A stretch of DNA of 6,718 nucleotides from Gracilibacteraceae bacterium. Its GTDB lineage: Bacteria > Bacillota > Desulfitobacteriia > Desulfitobacteriales > Syntrophobotulaceae. Positions 1 to 5,538 of the stretch are shown here, in pieces. Every line of letters starts with the position of its first letter. Within the stretch, counting starts at the first letter, position 1. Position numbers and translations under genes: made by a program. The notes below the pieces were generated by a model that saw only the letters and a list, made by a program, of their open reading frames with translations, did not search any database and was not told where the DNA came from. The stretch covers positions 1 to 6,718 of the forward strand of contig JAIRRL010000078.1 in NCBI GenBank assembly GCA_031255985.1. The letters run 5' to 3'.

Positions 1-221
1 CTGCTCATGACTTCGCCGACGCGCTCGGCCGCGGCTTTCCCCGACTCGACCGCCGCCTGCACGGCCCCGACGTCGCCGCGCACCATCACCGTGATGACGC
101 CCGCGCCCACTTTTTCATAGCCAAGCACCGTCACGTTCGCCGATTTTGCCATAGCGTCGATCGCTTCAATCGCCGCGGTCAAACCTTTGGTTTCGATCAT
201 GCCTAAAGATTCCTGCGCCAT
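1..221 (-). CDS. pduA: BMC-H hexameric shell protein, PduA/EutM type (partial, C-terminus beyond left edge)
   Basis: This is a canonical single-domain microcompartment shell protein (Pfam BMC, PF00936). Such proteins form flat hexamers that tile the shell facets, and their central pore lets small metabolites through. The visible 73 residues begin MAQESLGMIETKGLTAAIEA and match PduA/EutM almost residue for residue. Family landmarks are the MIETKGL first strand, the conserved edge lysine K26, the pore loop around residues 37-41 (KVGAG), and RGDVGAVQAAV at 48-58. Relatives are about 90-95 residues long, so roughly 20 are missing past the window edge. The ATG at 221 has an AAGGAAGGA ribosome binding site and lies two bases after the pduL stop, so translation is probably coupled. 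PduA has Ser at pore position 40; this protein has Ala. The family is certain, but the choice between PduA, EutM and CutN-like names is not. Confidence 0.95.
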   Translation of the reverse strand, partial: MAQESLGMIETKGLTAAIEAIDAMAKSANVTVLGYEKVGAGVITVMVRGDVGAVQAAVESGKAAAERVGEVMS

Positions 222-223
222 AA

Positions 224-880
224 TTAATCCTTCCTTTCACAGATGATTCTCACTTTATCGCCGTGTTTCAGGCCACAGGCGTTAGCCTCGTCTACATCCA
301 GGTGCAGTTCCGTGCGAAAATTCCCGACGCGAATTCTGATTTTTTGGAAAACTACGCTCCGCTCCCCCTGCGTTTCGGCGCAAACGAGATCTCCGTCTCG
401 CAGGCCCAGCGTTACCGCCTCGCCGGTATTCATGTGGATATGCCGCAGGGCCGCCATTACGCCCGTGTCGTTGCTTACCGTTCCGGCCGGGCCGATCAAA
501 GTCACCGGCCGCGACAGCCCCAGATCGCCCGAATCCCGCAGGGGGATTTTGACGCCCAAGGTTTTTTCGTCCGTCAGAAGAAGCTCGATCTGCGTGTGCG
601 CGCGCAAAGGCCCCAGCAGGCGCACCCCGCCGACGGCCCCGCCCGGCCCGGCGACGACCACCGTTTCCCGCGCCGCGTAATAGCCCTCCTGCGTCAGTTC
701 GCGCAGTACCTGCATTTCATAGCCGCTGCCGAAAAGAATGTCCATATCCCGCCGGCAAAGATGCACATGCCGGTTGGAGACGCCGACGGGAATACTGAGG
801 ATGTCGCGCTCGTCTTTTTGGGCGGCGCAGACCAGATCGACGATCAACTCCACAAGCTGTCGCTTAATCTGATGCTTCAT
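224..880 (-). CDS. pduL: PduL phosphate propanoyltransferase (BMC phosphotransacylase)
   Basis: PduL moves the acyl group from acyl-CoA to phosphate, giving acyl-phosphate for ATP synthesis and recycling CoA inside the microcompartment. The 218-residue length is normal for the family. Two PduL domains are visible. The first has VGVSNRHVHL (32-41) with the metal-binding pair H38/H40, and QIE with E99. Then follow LRDSGDLGLSRPVTLIGPAG (114-133), RHIHMN with H147/H149, and HLDVDEANACG with H193. These match the known di-zinc ligand set, so the enzyme looks intact. Residues 1-20 form a basic, amphipathic helix followed by a short linker, which looks like the N-terminal encapsulation peptide of shell-associated PduL. 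The ATG at 880 is preceded by a modest AGAGGA site. The gene starts 15 bases after the pduB stop and ends two bases before the next shell gene. Confidence 0.96.
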   Translation of the reverse strand: MKHQIKRQLVELIVDLVCAAQKDERDILSIPVGVSNRHVHLCRRDMDILFGSGYEMQVLRELTQEGYYAARETVVVAGPGGAVGGVRLLGPLRAHTQIELLLTDEKTLGVKIPLRDSGDLGLSRPVTLIGPAGTVSNDTGVMAALRHIHMNTGEAVTLGLRDGDLVCAETQGERSVVFQKIRIRVGNFRTELHLDVDEANACGLKHGDKVRIICERKD

Positions 881-895
881 TTGCGCGTCCTCTGT

Positions 896-1744
896 CTAAA
901 AAATATAGGGTTTGCCGCCGGAGCTTACGGGCGGCCCTCCCAAAATTGTCAACGCCTGGATGCCGATTTCGCGCCCTTCTATGGCCGCCTGCTTGACCGC
1001 GCCTGAATCGCCGGTGAACATGATCATGAATTCGTTGCTGTTGGAAGTGTTCAGGTTCGGGGTCGCGTGCATGACGATTTCGATATCCGCCGCTTTTGCC
1101 GCCCGGTCCGCCATGATCAGGCCCACGGCGGCGGGCGCGCCGCAGATTATACCCCAAGCCTTGCCGGGTTTGGCGTTAAAACAGGTGGCCAGCACTTCGC
1201 CCGCTCTTGCCGTGTACTGCACTTCGCAGTGACCGGCCTCGTTGCCGTACTGATCGCCCCACGACCATTCAAACGATTTCAGGGTGATTTCCACGGCCCG
1301 CCGCGCGTCCGAAACATCCTCGGCCCCGAAGATGATCAAAATGCCGTGACCGGCGCCGCCTTTGGTGTCTCTGGGCAGCTGCACCATCACCAATTCGCAG
1401 TTGCTGGACTTCAGGGCGTCGTCCGCCCCCATGCACTGAGGGCCGACCGCCGAGCGGGAACTGATGATTCCGAGCGAGCGGATTTTTTTGTCGATGCCCA
1501 GACGGACGTGGATACCCGCGTCCAAGTTGGGGATGACCAGCCCGATCGTGTCGCCCAGACCCGTGCCGACCAGTTCCGTGAAGCCGTTCTGTTCGCCGGG
1601 GGAAAACAGCTTATAGTTCTTGCCGGCTTCGCCCACGCTCAACTGGGGGGCAGCGCCCGCCGCGCCGGCCGCGCCCGTAGCGCCGGCGGCGTCCATGTTT
1701 TGCAATTTCTCCATAATCTGCGAAACCAAGAGATCCTTATCCAT
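896..1744 (-). CDS. pduB: PduB-type BMC-T trimeric shell protein
   Basis: PduB is a tandem BMC-domain shell protein that forms pseudo-hexameric trimers. In Salmonella its N-terminal extension links the shell to the enzyme core. The 282 residues align well with PduB (about 270 residues). Hallmarks are TELVGTGLGDTIGLVI (56-71), LPRDTKGGAGHG (123-134), a GNEAGH segment (167-172) followed by QYTARA, and FTGDSGAVKQA (243-253), with one BMC fold on each side of about residue 160. Residues 2-17 form an amphipathic helix (DKDLLVSQIMEKLQNM). It is followed by an Ala/Gly linker at 19-32 containing three Gly-Ala-Ala units. Salmonella PduB also yields a shorter PduB' from an internal start. Here no in-frame ATG lies near that point, although a GTG codon sits at Val37 without an obvious ribosome binding site. 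The chosen ATG at 1744 has a clear AAAGGAGA site. Confidence 0.95.
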   Translation of the reverse strand: MDKDLLVSQIMEKLQNMDAAGATGAAGAAGAAPQLSVGEAGKNYKLFSPGEQNGFTELVGTGLGDTIGLVIPNLDAGIHVRLGIDKKIRSLGIISSRSAVGPQCMGADDALKSSNCELVMVQLPRDTKGGAGHGILIIFGAEDVSDARRAVEITLKSFEWSWGDQYGNEAGHCEVQYTARAGEVLATCFNAKPGKAWGIICGAPAAVGLIMADRAAKAADIEIVMHATPNLNTSNSNEFMIMFTGDSGAVKQAAIEGREIGIQALTILGGPPVSSGGKPYIF

Positions 1745-1771
1745 TACCCGGTCTCCTTTCTGCTCTTGTTT

Positions 1772-3037
1772 TTACTGATACGTATCGTATACCCGGCCCA
1801 GGAATTCTTTGACGTCCTGTTCGGTCGTGGGTTTGGGGATTATGGGGAAACAGACGTCCAAAACGATCAAATCGGAGCAGTTGACGGTTTCTTCTTTGCT
1901 GAAACCCAGCCCCCTGATCGAGGCGATGTCCAGGCGGCGCATAAAAACGCGGATGGCGTCGGCGACGAGTTTGCCCACTTCCCGGTCGGTCGCGTAAGGG
2001 CTGAGCGGGATGCCCATGGCGGCGGCGATATTGCGCACGCGCTCCGGCACGGCGTCGGCGACATAGGCCAGCGTCTCCGGCAAGGCCCAGGCGCAGGAAA
2101 TCCCGTGCGCGACGCCCAAACGCACGCCCAGGCTGTGAGAGGTCGCATGGCCCAGATGGCAGAGCGTGTCGCTGAAAGAGGCGCCCGCCAGATTGCTGGC
2201 CGCCATCATTTCATAGCGGGCCTGGGCGTTGGCGGGATCCTGGTAGACGACCGGCAGCCATTTCACCACGCGCCGGATGGCCTCCAGGGCGAACAAATCC
2301 GTTTTGAGACAGGTGATGTTTGCCGTGTAGGATTCCGCGGCGTGCGCGAAAACGTCCATGCCGGTCGAGGCGATGAGGTCGCGGGGAACCGTCCGGGTCA
2401 GATCCGGGTCGCAGAGGGCGAGGTCGCCTTTGGCCATGGTCACGTTTTTCGCGTGGGTCTTGTGGTCTGAGATCACCGCGAAAATCGTGTTTTCCGAGCC
2501 TGTGCCGGCGGTCGTCGGGACTATGATCAGCGGTACGCCCGGTTTGTAATCCCAGGAACGGTAATAAGCGGAAACAGGGGGCGGATTGTTGATCATGATG
2601 TTCATCGTCTTGGCCGCGTCGATGACGCTGCCGCCGCCCAGGGCGATGATGCCGTTGACTTTTTCCCCGGCGGCCAGGGCGCCGCCTTCCTCGCATACTG
2701 TGTCCAGCGGATTCGGGTTAACCTTGTCATAGACGACAAAATCGACGCCGGCGGCGGTCAGTATGGCCTTTGCTTTTTCCACTATCCCGGCCTTGACGAT
2801 TCCTTCGTCGGTCGCGATTAGCGCTTTGGTGACGCCCAGTTCCTTTGCCTTGTAGCCCAGCAGGCGGATCGCCCCCGCCCCCAAAATGGTGGGGCAGGTC
2901 TGATCGAAAGGCGTGTACTGAGGCAGCAGTTTGGCGATCTCGGCGTCGTTGCCCGCCGGCGCGGGAGCCGCGCCGCCCGCGATGGCCTGGCTTACCAGTT
3001 CCGTGATCATTTCGACGGTCTTTTGATCAATCTGCAT
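1772..3037 (-). CDS. Iron-containing alcohol dehydrogenase, BMC-associated (PduQ/EutG type)
   Basis: This group III iron-dependent alcohol dehydrogenase would reduce the lumen aldehyde to its alcohol with NADH, regenerating NAD+ for the aldehyde dehydrogenase. In numbering from this start the nucleotide-binding motif GGGSVID is at 134-140 and PTTAGTGSE at 174-182. The four expected iron ligands are present: D228 and H232 in DVFAHAAESY, then H297 and H311, spaced 14 apart as in lactaldehyde reductase FucO. The length of 421 residues exceeds the usual 380-390. The excess is an N-terminal amphipathic helix (about 2-20) plus a Gly/Ala/Pro linker (about 21-31), typical of an encapsulation peptide. 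The reading frame is open nine codons further upstream, to 3064, but AAGGAGA is well placed before the ATG at 3037, so I prefer that start. I leave the symbol blank because PduQ, EutG and glycyl-radical-locus homologues cannot be separated by eye. Confidence 0.93.
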   Translation of the reverse strand: MQIDQKTVEMITELVSQAIAGGAAPAPAGNDAEIAKLLPQYTPFDQTCPTILGAGAIRLLGYKAKELGVTKALIATDEGIVKAGIVEKAKAILTAAGVDFVVYDKVNPNPLDTVCEEGGALAAGEKVNGIIALGGGSVIDAAKTMNIMINNPPPVSAYYRSWDYKPGVPLIIVPTTAGTGSENTIFAVISDHKTHAKNVTMAKGDLALCDPDLTRTVPRDLIASTGMDVFAHAAESYTANITCLKTDLFALEAIRRVVKWLPVVYQDPANAQARYEMMAASNLAGASFSDTLCHLGHATSHSLGVRLGVAHGISCAWALPETLAYVADAVPERVRNIAAAMGIPLSPYATDREVGKLVADAIRVFMRRLDIASIRGLGFSKEETVNCSDLIVLDVCFPIIPKPTTEQDVKEFLGRVYDTYQ

Positions 3038-3069
3038 AGTGTAATTCTCCTTAATTTTCCACATTTCCG

Positions 3070-3354
3070 CTATTCATCATGTATTTCCAAGTTGCTGACG
3101 ATGCCAATGACGGCGGCGTCGAGCGGAAGTCCCTGATTGCCGGTGATTTCCCGCGCGGCCCCGCCCAAGGCGATGATCACCGTTTCGCCGACGCCGGCGC
3201 CCACCGTGTCCGCCGCGACGTGAACCGGCGCGGCGGGAGGCGGCGCGCCGCCCGTTTCTCCGATTCCTATTTTTACCAGTAAAAATTTTTGTCCCACCAG
3301 CTCTTCAACCTTGCGCGTCGCCACAGCTGTTCCGATTACCTTGCCGATATACAT
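3070..3354 (-). CDS. pduN: EutN/CcmL/PduN pentameric vertex protein (BMC-P)
   Basis: BMC-P proteins form pentamers that cap the vertices of the icosahedral shell. The protein begins MYIGKVIGTAVATRK, the standard family opening. It continues with KVEELVGQKFLLVKI, then DTVGAGVGETVIIALGGAAR, and ends with PLDAAVIGIVSNLEI, the usual last strand. Its 94 residues are normal for the family (about 85-100). An in-frame GTG three codons upstream (3363) lies 5 bases after a GAGAGG sequence and could be the real start, giving 97 residues. I chose the ATG at 3354 because homologues begin at this point. It follows pduK by 24 bases and precedes the alcohol dehydrogenase by 32. The fold is certain; the symbol PduN rather than EutN rests on the PduK and PduB neighbours. 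Confidence 0.94.
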   Translation of the reverse strand: MYIGKVIGTAVATRKVEELVGQKFLLVKIGIGETGGAPPPAAPVHVAADTVGAGVGETVIIALGGAAREITGNQGLPLDAAVIGIVSNLEIHDE

Positions 3355-3378
3355 TCCCAGCACACCTGCCTCTCGCCC

Positions 3379-3855
3379 TTATTTCACGGGTTCGGCAAAA
3401 TGGATACAGTCGCCGTGCGGGTCGCCCTTGCGGCGGGGGCAGGCGGGATCCTCACAGAGATTGCACAGTTCGCCCGCCGGTTTGTCGTCCGCTGCCGCCG
3501 CGACCGCCGTTTTTCCCGGAGCGGCCGCGGGCGGGCGATTCTCTGCCGGCGCCCTGTCCACTTGGCTGATCCACGGCTCCGCTTCCGGCGCCGGCCGGGG
3601 AATGACTGAGCTGGCGACGTATTTGCCCTCCCGTTCCAGCAAGGCTTTGGCCGCGCCGACCGCCGCCTGCACCGACCCGATATTGCCGCAGAGCTTCACG
3701 GTGATCCGCCCCATCCCTTTTGCGAACTCATATCCGATCAGTTCCACATCCGCCGCTTTTAAAGCTGTGTCGGCGCAAAAAATCGCCGGCGACAGCCCTT
3801 GCGCCTCGACGATTCCCAGCGCCTTGCCGCCCGTCCGGACATTCGCTTCCGCCAA
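3379..3855 (-). CDS. pduK: PduK-like BMC-H shell protein with C-terminal cysteine cluster
   Basis: This shell protein has one BMC domain (about residues 11-87, GKALGIVEAQGLSPAI onward, ending VIPRP) fused to a tail. The tail is an Ala/Pro-rich linker (about 88-128) followed by a compact cysteine motif. C131, C134, C139 and C150 give C-x2-C-x4-C-x10-C, starting CNLCEDPACPRRKG. PduK of the propanediol-utilisation shell has the same architecture, with a comparable cysteine motif and about 160 residues in total. The motif is thought to bind an iron-sulfur cluster; I infer metal binding here and cannot tell Fe-S from zinc. The pore loop (about 45-49, AKGMG) differs from that of PduA. The start is TTG at 3855, nine bases after a perfect AGGAGG (3865-3870). 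A nearer ATG at 3862 is out of frame. Confidence 0.93.
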   Translation of the reverse strand: MAEANVRTGGKALGIVEAQGLSPAIFCADTALKAADVELIGYEFAKGMGRITVKLCGNIGSVQAAVGAAKALLEREGKYVASSVIPRPAPEAEPWISQVDRAPAENRPPAAAPGKTAVAAAADDKPAGELCNLCEDPACPRRKGDPHGDCIHFAEPVK

Positions 3856-3864
3856 ATTCCATCA

Positions 3865-3870
3865 CCTCCT
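3865..3870 (-). promoter_or_regulatory. Ribosome binding site fixing the TTG start of pduK
   Basis: On the minus strand this reads AGGAGG, a perfect anti-SD match after a run of seven A. It lies nine bases before TTG at 3855. An ATG (3862-3860) and a GTG (3865-3863) lie between, but both are out of frame with the BMC domain, so TTG is the only workable start. Confidence 0.8.
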
Positions 3871-3908
3871 TTTTTTGTCAAAAACATACCGGATCCGCCA
3901 GGCCAAAT

Positions 3909-5330
3909 CTACAGGATATATTGTCCGAGACTGCCGGTAAAAGCCCTGCGCAGCACTCGCGTGAACACGCGCGGACAAGTGAGACCTTCGCCGGTGGCGG
4001 TGGCGATGCTCATGGTGACGAAGCCCTCTCCTTCCATGCCGACGCCGTTGTACGAACTTCCGTTTACCGCCAGCACGGTAGTCCGGGTCGCGTTCGCGTA
4101 TTTTGTCACAGTATCCATATTATGGGAATGAATGACGGCGCTATGCCGTCTGCCGCCTTCCGCCGCCACGGCGCAAGCGATGCCATGCTCCACGGAATCC
4201 ACCCGGACTATGGGCAGCAGGGGCATGAGATACTCTTCCTTCACGGTGATATGATCGGGGGGAACCTCGTAGCTGATCACCTTGTAGCGCTCATCCGCCT
4301 CAATTCCGACGCCTTTTAAAATGACGGCGGCGTCCTTGCCGATGTATTGCTTATTCACGGAACCGTCCCCGTTGGTCGTCAGAGCGGTCAGTTTGGCGAT
4401 TGCGCCCGCGTCCGCGAGATGATAGCAGCCGGCCGCCTTCAAATGCCGGATCAGCTCGTCCGCGTATTGTTTGACGACAAAGACTTCTTTTTCGCCTATA
4501 CAATTGATGCAGTTTTCAAAACTGCAGCCGGCGAAAATCTGCCGCGCGCTGACGGCCAGATCCGTGGTGCCGTCCACCAGCACCGGCGGGTTGCCCGGCC
4601 CGGCGCAGATGGCCCGTTTGCCGGATTGAAAAGCCGCCTGCACGATGCCGGGGCCGCCTGTGACCAAAATGATTTGAACTGAGGGGTGGCGCATTACAAA
4701 ACTCGTGCTTTCCTGGCTCGTATCGGCAAATGTTGTGATGAGATTGGCCGGCCCGCCCGCTTCCGTGACCGCTTTATTGATCATTTCCACGGTGAAAAGA
4801 GAGGTTTGGCCGGCATTGGGGTGCGGGCACATCACCGCGCTGTTGCCGGCGGCAATCATGACGATGCTGTTGTGGATGGCGGTCGCGGCGGGAGCGGTGG
4901 AGGGGAGAACGCAGCCGCACACGCCCCAGGGATTGTTTTCCACCACGGTCAGGCCGTGTCCGCCCGAAAAAGTCTCCGGCGTTATGTTCTCCACGCCGGG
5001 GGTCTTGGTGATTGTTTCCCGGATTTTGAATATCTTGTTTTCCAGCCGCCCCATCCCGGTCTCCGCCAGTTCCATGCGGCCCAGCTCATCGCTCAGTTCC
5101 ATCGCTTTCGCGCGGATGCTTTGAATGACGGCCTTGCGCAAATCCAGACTGAGAGCGGTCAAGCGGCGCTGGGCCTGTTCCGCCGCGTCAACGGCTTCCG
5201 CGGCCGCCGCGAACACGCCCCAGGCGGCGTGACGGCCGCAGTCGCCGGTCGCGCCGCTATGGGAACTATTGATTTTACTTACAATCTCTTCGACGATCGC
5301 TGTGATTTCTTTGGCGCTGTAATCGGCCAT
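3909..5330 (-). CDS. CoA-acylating aldehyde dehydrogenase, BMC-associated (PduP/EutE type)
   Basis: This enzyme would oxidise the lumen aldehyde (acetaldehyde or propionaldehyde class) with NAD+ and CoA to acyl-CoA, which feeds PduL. The 473 residues match the PduP/EutE branch of the aldehyde dehydrogenase superfamily. Residues 2-20 form an amphipathic helix (ADYSAKEITAIVEEIVSKI) followed by a linker, a likely encapsulation peptide. GVFAAAAEAVDAAEQAQ (38-54) is the usual start of the catalytic part. TGGPGIVQAAF (224-234) lies in the NAD-binding fold, and AGPGNPPVLVD (243-253) is characteristic of acylating members. The catalytic cysteine is C277 in NCIGEKEVFV. Two extra cysteines, C269 and C274, sit just before it. 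The ATG at 5330 is eight bases after GAGAGG. A GTG at 5339 is in frame but overlaps that site, so I reject it. This is the first gene of the operon, and PduP versus EutE cannot be decided here. Confidence 0.94.
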   Translation of the reverse strand: MADYSAKEITAIVEEIVSKINSSHSGATGDCGRHAAWGVFAAAAEAVDAAEQAQRRLTALSLDLRKAVIQSIRAKAMELSDELGRMELAETGMGRLENKIFKIRETITKTPGVENITPETFSGGHGLTVVENNPWGVCGCVLPSTAPAATAIHNSIVMIAAGNSAVMCPHPNAGQTSLFTVEMINKAVTEAGGPANLITTFADTSQESTSFVMRHPSVQIILVTGGPGIVQAAFQSGKRAICAGPGNPPVLVDGTTDLAVSARQIFAGCSFENCINCIGEKEVFVVKQYADELIRHLKAAGCYHLADAGAIAKLTALTTNGDGSVNKQYIGKDAAVILKGVGIEADERYKVISYEVPPDHITVKEEYLMPLLPIVRVDSVEHGIACAVAAEGGRRHSAVIHSHNMDTVTKYANATRTTVLAVNGSSYNGVGMEGEGFVTMSIATATGEGLTCPRVFTRVLRRAFTGSLGQYIL

Positions 5331-5340
5331 AACCGTCACC

Positions 5341-5367
5341 TCTCAATAATCTCAATAATCTTAATAA
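5341..5367 (-). repeat. Three tandem 9-bp repeats in the operon leader
   Basis: The plus strand reads TCTCAATAA twice (5341-5349, 5350-5358) and then TCTTAATAA (5359-5367), with one base differing. On the transcribed strand these are TTATTGAGA units. The copy nearest the gene overlaps the ribosome binding site of the aldehyde dehydrogenase. An inverted copy, ATTGAGA, lies at 5385-5391 and could pair with a repeat unit in RNA. The function is unknown; operator sites or a leader RNA structure are possible. Confidence 0.7.
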
Positions 5368-5377
5368 ATTTGAATAC

Positions 5378-5383
5378 AGTATA
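5378..5383 (-). promoter_or_regulatory. Possible -10 element of the BMC operon promoter
   Basis: The minus strand reads TATACT, one mismatch from TATAAT. No good -35 lies 16-18 bases upstream (TGGCGG at 17). If this is the promoter it is weak or activator-dependent. An alternative is TTCTCA (5387-5392) with TTTATT (5363-5368) at an 18-base spacing. The assignment is tentative. Confidence 0.3.
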
Positions 5384-5415
5384 CATTGAGAACGGGGCCG
5401 CCGCCATTTACAGAT

Positions 5416-5437
5416 AAGCGCCTCTGAGCAGGCGCTT
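5416..5437. repeat. Perfect 8-bp inverted repeat in the divergent control region
   Basis: AAGCGCCT (5416-5423) and AGGCGCTT (5430-5437) are exact reverse complements separated by CTGAGC. The 22-bp site lies between the divergent regulator and the operon, upstream of the proposed operon -10. Its size and symmetry suit a TetR-family operator. It could instead act as a hairpin: on the plus strand it is followed by CATATTTTA, a weak terminator-like tail. The sequence is certain; the role is inferred. Confidence 0.6.
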
Positions 5438-5442
5438 CATAT

Positions 5443-5453
5443 TTTACGGTAAA
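5443..5453. promoter_or_regulatory. Small palindrome TTTACGGTAAA, possible operator half-sites
   Basis: TTTAC and GTAAA are exact inverted copies around one central G. A second small palindrome, AAATT-GGCG-AATTT, lies at 5471-5484, just upstream of the regulator's proposed -35. Either could contribute to autoregulation. Arms this short also arise by chance in AT-rich DNA. Confidence 0.25.
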
Positions 5454-5489
5454 CTATGCAGTGATTGCACAAATTGGCGAATTTATGAA

Positions 5490-5518
5490 TTGACTGGGCA
5501 AAAAATATAGGGTATTCT
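5490..5518 (+). promoter_or_regulatory. Candidate promoter of the TetR-family regulator
   Basis: TTGACT (5490-5495) and TATTCT (5513-5518) are separated by exactly 17 bases; they match five and four of the six sigma-70 consensus bases. Transcription would begin near 5524-5525, leaving a very short leader in which the start point abuts the GGGGGGAGG ribosome binding site. That tight fit is the main doubt. Confidence 0.45.
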
Positions 5519-5538
5519 TTAGGGGGGAGGTGTGCGCT

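Noticed and set aside
1067..2470. A 467-codon open frame on the plus strand, opposite pduB and the alcohol dehydrogenase.
   Set aside because: It is antisense to two well-conserved genes and its translation is rich in Gly, Arg, His and Asp with no recognisable domain. This is the usual shadow of GC-rich coding DNA. It lacks a convincing ribosome binding site.
2211..2696. A 161-codon minus-strand frame inside the alcohol dehydrogenase gene.
   Set aside because: It lies in another frame of the same strand within an intact conserved enzyme; the Arg/Pro/His-rich product is a frame artefact.
3460..3500. The Ala/Pro-rich linker of pduK, considered as a frameshift joining two separate genes.
   Set aside because: The reading frame is continuous, and known PduK proteins have the same BMC domain, linker and cysteine-tail arrangement.
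3872..3884. A TTTTTG-T-CAAAAA palindrome just upstream of the pduK ribosome binding site, considered as a terminator or operator.
   Set aside because: The arms are almost all A/T, the hairpin would be very weak, and it sits in a 53-base gap within an operon. Chance is the better explanation.
3720..4319. A 199-codon plus-strand frame spanning pduK and the end of the aldehyde dehydrogenase gene.
   Set aside because: It overlaps two conserved genes antisense, and the translation shows no domain or start signal.
4686..5417. A 243-codon plus-strand frame opposite the aldehyde dehydrogenase, running into the control region.
   Set aside because: It is a shadow of the conserved minus-strand enzyme, Arg/Gly/His-rich and without a family match.
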